Of a stretch of DNA of 64,000 nucleotides, positions 56,157 through 64,000 are shown one piece after another. Every line of letters starts with the position of its first letter. The stretch's first letter is position 1. A program made the translations under genes and the position numbers. This DNA comes from Leptidea sinapis. Taxonomy: Eukaryota > Arthropoda > Insecta > Lepidoptera > Pieridae. Under the pieces are notes generated by a model that was not told the origin of the DNA, made no database searches, and was given only the letters and a program-made list of their open reading frames with translations. The stretch is from contig NC_066312.1 in NCBI RefSeq assembly GCF_905404315.1, forward strand, positions 19,703,001-19,767,000, written 5' to 3'.

Positions 56157-59090
56157 GTAACATAATCATAATTCTCTATTACATACCGGCACATTATTAT
56201 GCGCGATGGTTTTCTAATTTTACTATAATATTACTTACACTAGTTTAACTGCCTTAGCAACAATGATGATGAATTTAAACTCGGACTCGATAATTTAATT
56301 ATAACAAATGGCTTGTCCGATGCATCTTATGCAATGAACTATCAATTCAGATTGACAGTGTTTACTAACCTACTCTTCAATTTGAAGTATGCGCGTTATT
56401 TGGCATCGACAACTATCGCTAGTCGAAATAGACGGAATAATTAGTGAAGACTATCTATCAGCAGATAATAAGCATGAGGATTGTTTTGTAGCTATTTATT
56501 TCGTAATTTAGGGGCTAAAAATTTTTCTTTTTTCCGGGATCATTAAATTTTATTAGTCTCCATAAGGTTCTTCATAAAAAATAATACATTGAATATACAG
56601 GCTGTTATTTTTTATTCTAAGGATAAATCTAAAATTATAGAATATTTTATGCAAGGAAACTGTCTTAGGAGCTTTTAGGTTGTTTTTCGTAAAAAATTAA
56701 TTTAAGAATAGTCCACGTGTTTTTCAAGCGTGATTTGTCCTTAAAATTAGTAAAACCACAATTTTTGGGTATTATAATAAACTGAGTGTTACTCATTTTT
56801 GAGGACAACTAATGCCCGACTATAAAATGTGGAATTTCTTTTCACGAATAATGGTCTAACGGTGCTTAAGTTCCTTTGTTCTTGTTTGAGATTACCCCAT
56901 ACTATGCCAGTTAAAATTAAAGTGTATTATAACACTGTTATACAGTAAAAGAAAAAACCAAAAAATACTGAAAAAATCAAGTTCAAACCCGGTCCATTTG
57001 CTTTGTTTTCAAAATTTGGAAAGCATTATAAATTTAACTGACTAACAAAATGTGTAAGCTCATTTTTGAGAGTACGTAATAATTATATTCTTGTTTCAAA
57101 TATATATTTTTCATATTACATCATGACATGCTATATACCCATTGGTATAATTTTGTGTATATTTGCAGGTAGCATTCTACCACATGCAAATATACACAAA
57201 ATAGTCATACATGTCTCATCGTTAAGGCAGCGTTCGTTAGGAACGTCTTCGTTTACCGTTTTTGTCTGAATAACTTTGATAATCCGTCTACCACGAAAAA
57301 GAGTTTTATTTTTCAGGTTAATTTATAACACTTACAAATAATGTCGCTATCTACTGGTAATTCAATTTTCAAAATCGGTTCAGTAAATCCAGAGAATACT
57401 CCCTACAACCTCACAATCATTACCGCTTTATAATTTGCTATCTAAGATTATTTTTAACCTTGAATTTAAAATATTATAATCAATTTAGTGTTAAACTTAG
57501 TGCCGGTTTTTGATAAGACGTCTGGCTATCAATAATTTTAAATTAAAATTCGACGAAAAAAAATATAAAATTTACATCCTACTTCAACGATTATGCATAG
57601 CTAAATTTTCGTCAAAATACGAGATAAACTAGTTTAAAATTTTTCTTAAATTTAATTTCAACTTAATTAATGATTATTAAAACTAAAATTTTAAGCGATT
57701 TTCCCATACCACTGATATTAAATTAAACAATGCTTAGTTTAAATAAAACATAAATTTTGGCTCCGGTTGAACAAATACTGAACGTTTACTTAGCGGTTAA
57801 AAGCGTTCGGGATGAATTCTCCGGAGACGTGGCTTAAAATCGTACATTTATTTGATGAACAAAGATCGTATTAGTTTTGAAATCCAATATGGATGCCAAA
57901 ACTTTGTTTTTAAGGGTATTGTCTTCAAGGATGTCGGAATGGCAGTGGGCGAATCTTTTCGTCACAAAAAAACAGGATACGCATTTAATGCGGTCGAAGT
58001 TACAGGTAAAGGCTTGTTATACTTTTAAATAGACTAGTTTATCCGAGCCATGCTTCATTGTTGGTTTTTTCTTGAAAATAAATGATCATATCTTTCAACC
58101 ATCAATGAACTCCCTAGTATTTTATTTCTTACGAAAACCAATAAATGGAATTTCGTATTATATGCATGTAGCAAAAAATCAAGGATGCAAGTTCTGAGCA
58201 CGATTAGAGAAATACTATCCAGCACACTCGGCTTCATAACGTCCAAGGAAAATACAGCTTATTAAACAGTTTTCTATTCAAATTGTGCTTCACGCATACA
58301 GCTCTGATACTGCAGGATTGTCAGCAGTTTTTTCCACTGATGTTAAGAGTCGAGTCGGTGAAAAGATTGCCCAGAAGCAGGGCAGCTTTCGACAACACTC
58401 AAATTTGCGGATATCTTAAAGATGCGTACTGATCAAGTCACGCTCAGATTTTGGAAAGGCGAATTACCGCTGACAGAATCTGATCAACGAGATCGGTCAC
58501 TGCAATTGCACAGGAGCTGGGATTATTGAAACAATACCTACCGTAAGGGATCTTATTTCTCATCTCGCTGACTTATAGTTTGTGAGGTGTACACGAATCA
58601 ATAATAATAGATGTGTATATGCTCTATACCCGAGATATAGCGACCTTGAGTATTTTTTAAATTTTTTTGAAGTCCAATAAATTCTTGAGGCTCGCTCAGT
58701 ACTTTATTTCATGGGTATTGAACTAGACTCAGCTGTCACGCTCGACTATGTAACGTTCGGGCAAAGTCAGCTGTTATTTGTTTTATTATTATAGAATAAG
58801 CAAAATTGTTATAGTTATTTCGTATTATTTCGTAAGCAAGTATTATTAATGGCGCCTTAATAAATTTTTCACTTTTGTCGTGTAGTCTCCGTTTCATGAA
58901 CTGTGGGCACGTCGTAATTTTTTAGTACGTACGAAGAACGTTTTTTTTTATTCTGTTAATTAAAAACTTTTTTGTTGTGTTTAAAACTCTTCTTTCTATC
59001 TATTTATGGAACAAAATTCATTACACACAATTTCCATGTTGAAAATATAACATAAAAAATATTATAAAAAAAAAACATAAAAATCTTATA
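56157..59090. other. Putative P450 intron 1 / unassigned
   Basis: No further exon recognised. Includes a perfect 18-bp hairpin at 57150-57202. Also includes a coding-looking but unidentified stretch at about 57860-57992 (CQNFVFKGIVFKDVGMAVGE...) that ends before a possible donor, acag|gtaaag. Confidence 0.35.
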
Positions 59091-59098
59091 CTCTTTTT

Positions 59099-59433
59099 AA
59101 CCGACTTCAAAAAGGGAAGAGGTACTCAATTCGTCGTTTTTTTATGTTTGTTACCTCAAATCATAAGTTGTCATCCAAGATAGGTTTGTACACACATCTC
59201 ACCTATAACTACTTACATAGTTATAGGTGAGATGTGCTTGAGTCGTGAGGAAGTGAGAGGCGAGAGCGGGGCCGCGTCGGGAGGAGACCGATTCGAAAAA
59301 TAACAATCAACTGTAACTTAAATTACGAGTATATTAATTAATTAGATTGTAAAAAAATACGCAATTATTTTTATACTTTTAAGTGCATATTGCATCTATT
59401 GTTTTGGAATAGTGTTTTTGAAGTCGGTTGTTT
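59099..59433. repeat. Inverted-repeat element, ~335 bp, ends aaccgacttcaaaaa
   Basis: aaccgacttcaaaaa at 59099-59113 and tttttgaagtcggttg at about 59417-59432 are inverse copies. Inside lies a perfect 19-bp stem (59193-59236). A related orphan end, tttttgaagtcggtttt, sits at 53614. MITE-like; superfamily not assigned. Confidence 0.65.
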
Positions 59434-59519
59434 TTTTTGTAAAATTATTTTTATCAGGCCATGTATGGCCTTGTATGTTTCTCTGGTTTTGCTAAAGATT
59501 GTTTAAGGACGTCTTTGTC

Positions 59520-60400
59520 TTACTTCAAATTCAAATTCAAATATTTTTATTCAAAATAGGATGTGAAATCACTTATTGAAAGTCAAAAAAAAACAACCAC
59601 CCATTCCAAAGTGAATGCCTCAGGCCTGAGAAGAATGGGCGCAACAAACTCAGCGGGCTTTTTTTTCATCAAAAATATGTTTTACAATTAAAGTAACATT
59701 TACAAAGTAACATTATACAATTAAACTTATTATTTAATAGCCTGAGGGCGGTCGCTCCATTCCCAATCTGTGGTATCATCAAGAAAGTCATTTATGTTAT
59801 AGTAACCTTTACCACACAAACGTTTTTTAATAATTCTTTTGAATAACGTAACACCTTTGTTTTGAACATTTTCTGGGATTTTGTTGTAAAAGCATATACA
59901 TCGCCCCACAAAAGACTTACTAACTCGACTAAGCCGAGTAGTAGGTATCATCAGTTTATGTCTGTTCCTGGTGTTAACATTATGGTTATGACAGTTTCTG
60001 GCAAATTCACTTATGTGCCTATGAACATACATTACATTATCAAGAATATATTGAAAAGCAACAGTCAAGATGTTAATTTCTTTGAATTTTGCTCTCAATG
60101 ATTCTCTAGGACCTAGGTTATAAATAGCGCGAACAGCCCTCTTCTGCAGCACAAATATTGTATTAATATCAGCAGCGTTGCCCCATAGTAATATACCATA
60201 GGACATAATACTATGGAAATAACTAAAGTATACTAGTCGCGCCGTATCTATATCAGTTAATTGTATAATTTTTTTAACCGCGTATGCTGCAGAACTAAGT
60301 CTGTTCGCCAATCCTTCAATATGGGGGCCCCATTGTAATTTGGCTACTAATTGCCTTTTTCTTAAAAAAAACTTCGTTTTATACATTTTTACTATTGCAT
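59520..60400 (-). mobile_element. 5'-truncated CR1-like LINE, 3' end complete
   Basis: Minus strand: RT C-terminus (60386-59730), 3' UTR with cccgctgagtttgttgcgcc and gggtggttgttttt, and a terminal aaatatttgaatttgaattt microsatellite tail at 59528-59550. Short tails of the same family stand alone at 12297-12370 and 60940-61130. Target duplication not identified. Confidence 0.8.
59730..60386 (-). pseudogene. CR1/Jockey-like reverse transcriptase C-terminus (218 codons, intact frame)
   Basis: The open frame carries LQWGPHIEGLANRLSSAAYA, then SYFHSIMSYGILLWGNAADI, IFVLQKRAVRAIYNLGPRES, ILTVAFQYILDNVMYVHRHI, NRHKLMIPTTRLSR, FYNKIPENVQNKGVTLFKR and KKRLCGKGYYNINDFL. This is the thumb and connection region downstream of the catalytic palm, which is missing. 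The ATG at 60386 is only an internal Met near the truncation. Absence of stops over 218 codons implies a young insertion. Related dead copies lie at 34590-35610 and 44040-44430. Confidence 0.85.
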
Positions 60401-60939
60401 GTATAATATTTCTCGCATGGCGAATGTGCTAATAAAATTTAAAAACACTTCGTACTTTATTAGAATTTATGAAATAAAACTTTGTCACGATTCATAATTT
60501 TATTACATAATATTAGATTTATTACATTGTATTTCTTTAATATTAATTTTTATATAATTTATGAATACAAAACAAAAAAAATGTTTATTATATGATTTAT
60601 CTCGCCTTGTTGAAGTTTTTACTTAGACTTATTTAGACTGTACGAATACAGTCTGCCAACGTGTTTTTCTTAGATTAACCGTAGAATAAAGAAATAGTAA
60701 CAGAAGTCCCTCTTAGGTACTCGTTTTATATAATTAGCTACTTTAAACCCCGCCAAAAAGATGTATTTTAAATTGCACTCGTTTCATAGATGCGATGGGT
60801 CCATAACACATTGATTAGTTTACGCACACTACGATCTACTCATACTTACATATTGGGAACCTAAACAGACATGGCATGTGTATACTTTTCGGTTCTTTTT
60901 TCTAGAAACGAATTTCTCTTCTCTCTCAGGCTCTTTAAT
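60401..60939. other. Intergenic, nothing recognised
   Basis: No supported feature. Confidence 0.4.
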
Positions 60940-61130
60940 TATAAATGTTTATTGTTCGATATTACATTGTAATCCATATTATATATTTAAAAAAAAAGCC
61001 CACTGAGTTTCTTGCGCCCATTCTTCTCAGGTCTGAGGCAGTCTCTTTTGAATGGGTGGTAGTTTTTGACGTTCAATAAGTGATTTTAAATCCTATTTTG
61101 AATAAAAATATTTGAATTTGAATATAAGAC
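60940..61130 (+). repeat. CR1-like LINE 3' tail, plus strand
   Basis: agcccactgagtttcttgcg, ttcttctcaggtctgaggca, atgggtggtagtttttgacg and aaatatttgaatttgaat give the complete 3' UTR of the family at 59520-60400 with no coding part. Confidence 0.8.
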
Positions 61131-62944
61131 AGCAGGTTACATTTTCACGTTAATAAGCTATATACTTTTGACCTCGTTGTAAATGTTCAAGAACCAATCG
61201 AATGTTCGAAGACAGAATAAATAATTATTACCTACTAACTTGCCTAATTAGATAACTAAGTGTAATATTTACGTTTGTTTTATTATAGAAACACTTTTTA
61301 AGATTCTCCTTGTTTGAGAGGTAGTAGTTAAGTAGGTAGAGTAGTTATTGCAATCAATTACAGATAAAAGGAAAATATTAAACCTTTGACTAAAATAAAT
61401 GTGACACGGGTGTAGCGGTGAGTGATTGGCAACCAATCGATTATCTGCCTTGAGAATTCCATGCGCCCGCATGCATATTTTCCTATCTAAAGCACATGTT
61501 CACTGACACACGCCTGGTTTAACCTTAGGTACCGTAAAGTGTGTACATACTACATGAAAAAGTAAACGTCACTTAAAAAATGCAAGGGTTCTGCACCAAA
61601 TCGTATTATTATACTTTTACAGCAAAAATTTACAGGCGCTTTCGATGACTAATCAAACACTCACCTCAGTCGATTACAAAGTATGTATCAGACTAAAACG
61701 AACTATGCTCTTGTATTCAATTAAGAACAGGAAACTTATTTACTTAGCTATTATAGTCATAGATTACATTCCTTTTCGTATTACAAACCTGACAGATATA
61801 TATGTACATATCTTACAAAGTATTATATATTTATGTAGACATTCACCTTACACTTTTTATTGTTCTCTTGATAAGAAAACAGTTTTTATTAAATTCAGAA
61901 AAAGTCATAGATATTCATTGTATTAAGTAGGTAATTAATAGGATTTTAAGGTTAGTCATACGCGAAGTCGGAAGTGGTATACTACTTCGTTTAAAAAAGG
62001 GAAACAATCTATATTTCTAATCAGATCACTGCAGGAAGAATCTTGTGTCCGAGACCTTGAAGTAGTCGCTGAATGGGGTAAAATGAACACTGTATTATAT
62101 TTTTTTTTAAATATGCTATAATATGTATATTTTTATTAGAGTTTCTTGAAAAAAAAAAATTTATTTACATTTTTTTATAATGTTTTCACTAGCAAATAAA
62201 CCTCCAAAAACTCTAGCCGACATACAGCGAACGTACACACCAATGAAGAGTGGAGCACAAAATCCGTCCAAGTCCGTCGTACCCGTAGTTACTGCACAGT
62301 TGACAGACGTAAATACCAGCTTAATACACTGACCTCTACTATTTACCACTGGACTGGCGACTGTCAAAGTGCTTTTAGCAGGTACTGTTTGATGTTCGCC
62401 ATTTTGGCGCTGTTGGCCATGTAGCGAGAGTCTGCGGTAGTGACTAGTGATGACAACCTCAGCTAAACAAGCATCTATAGGAAAACTATTTACAAAAAAA
62501 AATGTGTACTTTATTGTATTGATTAATGAAGTATAAATAACACGGAAAACGACCGAAAATCATTCAAAATGCAAAAATATTTCAGAGTATACGCTTCTCT
62601 CGCAGCCATTTGTGTTATGCGTCAAAATTAATTCTCTGGCCGCTCGCGAGTGGCGGCGCTTCAAATAGGCACAAATGAATTGCTGTTGTCAGTGACTACG
62701 GAGGTACCCATCCCTACTATGTGCTAATACGATTTTTGATATTACTTAAATCTGATTTAAACCATTTTATAAAACCATCGACAGTCTCTATAACTGCCAA
62801 CATATTAAGTACATCATACACACCTCTCTCTTTTTGTATCTGGTTTTATAATTCCTAGTATTTAAACAATTGCTATGACTTGTTGAAATATAGGACATTA
62901 CCCTACATAATGAAAATACATGATTGACAAATTAAATTATGTCA
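61131..62944. other. Unassigned region
   Basis: Several short open frames (61645-61926 plus; 62161-62367 minus) without recognisable motifs. A less AT-rich patch at 62200-62460 and 62590-62710 is unexplained. Confidence 0.35.
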
Positions 62945-63190
62945 TTACTAGCTTTTACCCGCAACTTCGTCCGCGTTACTTAATAGTTACTTTGGGCAAT
63001 TCTTTAGGATACTCATCAAATAATACACGTAAAAACAATAAATAACTAATTTAATCCTTTAATTAATACCTTGTTACTGTTTTTCAAGCTCTAGTCTATC
63101 TCTGTACTAAATTTTATCACAATCGGTTCGGTGGGTTAGGCGTGAAAGCGTTACAAACAAACTTACATTCACATTTAAAATATTAGTAGG
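62945..63190 (+). repeat. Dispersed insect repeat (gcttttacccgcaacttcgt)
   Basis: Starts actagcttttacccgcaact and ends gtgaaagcgttacaaacaaa...taaaatattagtaggta, the usual ends of a common arthropod interspersed repeat. The start also occurs at 41985-42060. Confidence 0.65.
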
Positions 63191-63384
63191 TATTAGTCCC
63201 AATTAATGTAGGGTGAACTGTAAAAAAATACTAGGGCACTTGGCTTATGATTTGGATTACAATTTGAGTTGAATTTAAACTACAAATATAAAAAAAATAT
63301 TTTTATCTGTCGCCTTTCCGTTATATTTAAATTATTCAATGTGTAACTGTAGGTTTTTCTCAAGCTATAAGAAAATTAAATCTA

Positions 63385-63575
63385 AATAATTTGTTATATT
63401 TTTAAAGTGATAACCCTCACTTCTAGGATTAATACACAAATAAAATTTAACGAACGATGCGGGACTCGATCCCACGGCCTCTGGCGTTCCGCGCAATTGC
63501 TCTAACCAACTGAGCTAACCGTTCGAGTGACGTATCGTCATAAAATCTTGTATGCTTTGTTCAACTCTCAAATGA
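63385..63575 (-). mobile_element. tRNA-derived SINE (first family), minus strand
   Basis: Reverse strand: cgaacggttagctcagttgg (A-box) and gtgggatcgagtcccgcatc (B-box), with flank tttttaaagtgataaccctc. Fourth locus of the family at 9063, 10952 and 54240. Confidence 0.8.
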
Positions 63576-63924
63576 AACCTGCAATCGTGGACTCAATTGA
63601 TAGGTATTATTCACGTACAATTAGGTCTCTACGAAGATTCAATAAGTGAGGTCGAGACGTTTAGTACTTCACGACCTTTTCATTTGCTACGGTTGCTCGA
63701 AGATTGCTTCAGCCGGAAAATAGGCGAGTAATATAACAAATGCTTAAATGCGGAGAAAATGCAAGATAAGATGCAATTTTCCACAATGGCAAACAAATCC
63801 GGGAATGCTTTCATACAAACCAAATGCTTAAATACATACCAAAATATGCAGTGAGCTGTTTTATACTATTTTTCGTAGTCGGTTGTGATATGGAGATGAT
63901 TTGACGTTAAATATATAAAATTTA

Positions 63925-64000
63925 CCAGTGGGAGGCTTTGCTCAGGAAGCCGGGTACCACAACGGCGCCTATTTCTGCCGTGAAGCAGTAATGTGTAAAC
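63925..64000 (+). repeat. Lepidopteran interspersed repeat, cut by window end
   Basis: ttaccagtgggaggctttgc...ccgggtaccacaacggcgcc...gtgaagcagtaatgtgtaaac is the 5' part of the family at 17727-18045. Confidence 0.75.

Noticed and set aside
57860..57992. Possible second exon of the P450 gene
   Set aside because: The peptide (VFKGIVFKDVGMAVGE...) has no GPxxLPxxG start and does not resemble any P450 region I know.
62161..62367. Minus-strand 68-codon open frame
   Set aside because: No motif, no splice or promoter support; likely chance in a slightly less AT-rich patch.

Overview
This is eukaryotic nuclear DNA, AT-rich and intron-bearing, and almost certainly from a moth or butterfly (Lepidoptera). 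I infer the order from the mobile elements: RTE, Jockey and CR1-like LINE ends, tRNA-derived SINEs and Helitron-like elements ending in CTAG, of kinds I associate with lepidopteran genomes. I cannot name the species. There are no bacterial operons, CRISPR arrays or genuine tRNA/rRNA genes.

The window holds one complete host gene. Glycerol kinase lies on the minus strand at 17342-41401, in eight coding exons with GT-AG introns and consistent phases. They join to an open frame of 1545 nt (514 residues) with every hallmark of the FGGY kinase family. A second host gene probably begins on the plus strand at 56069. There a TATA box and initiator precede a 29-codon first exon whose membrane anchor and 'KPRYFPPG' motif look like a cytochrome P450. 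The rest of that gene lies beyond the window or is not recognisable in it.

Layout: 1-5.6 kb is intergenic, with an RTE relic, a LINE 3' end, a tandem duplication and a 5'-truncated Jockey insertion with an 11-bp target duplication. A nearly complete pogo-like DNA transposon (TA flanks, terminal inverted repeats, frameshifted transposase) occupies 5751-8624. From 9 to 17 kb there are SINEs, MITEs, a palindromic SINE dimer and a Helitron-like element. From 17.3 to 41.4 kb is the kinase gene. Its 13-kb fourth intron carries the most striking structure. A foldback-like element (20674-24616) is flanked by a 9-bp target duplication and has about 2-kb inverted arms built from 150-163-bp monomers. 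Its core carries a remnant of a Helitron-type endonuclease. Most of the element plus a flanking RTE fragment was then amplified into three tandem units of 3.4-3.9 kb, ending at 32932. From 41.8 to 43.5 kb, a 1.7-kb segment bounded by long terminal inverted repeats sits just upstream of the kinase start codon. From 43.8 to 50.6 kb there are LINE relics, a second Jockey insertion with a 10-bp target duplication, an unexplained C-rich stretch with a broken open frame, and a long RTE relic. From 51 to 64 kb there are tandem and inverted repeats, a SINE, the putative P450 first exon, a CR1-like LINE C-terminus and SINE copies.

The genes do not form a pathway together. The recurring theme is inverted-repeat structure: foldback arms, a palindromic SINE dimer and several short perfect hairpins. 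Coordinates of repeats are by eye and may be off by several bases.
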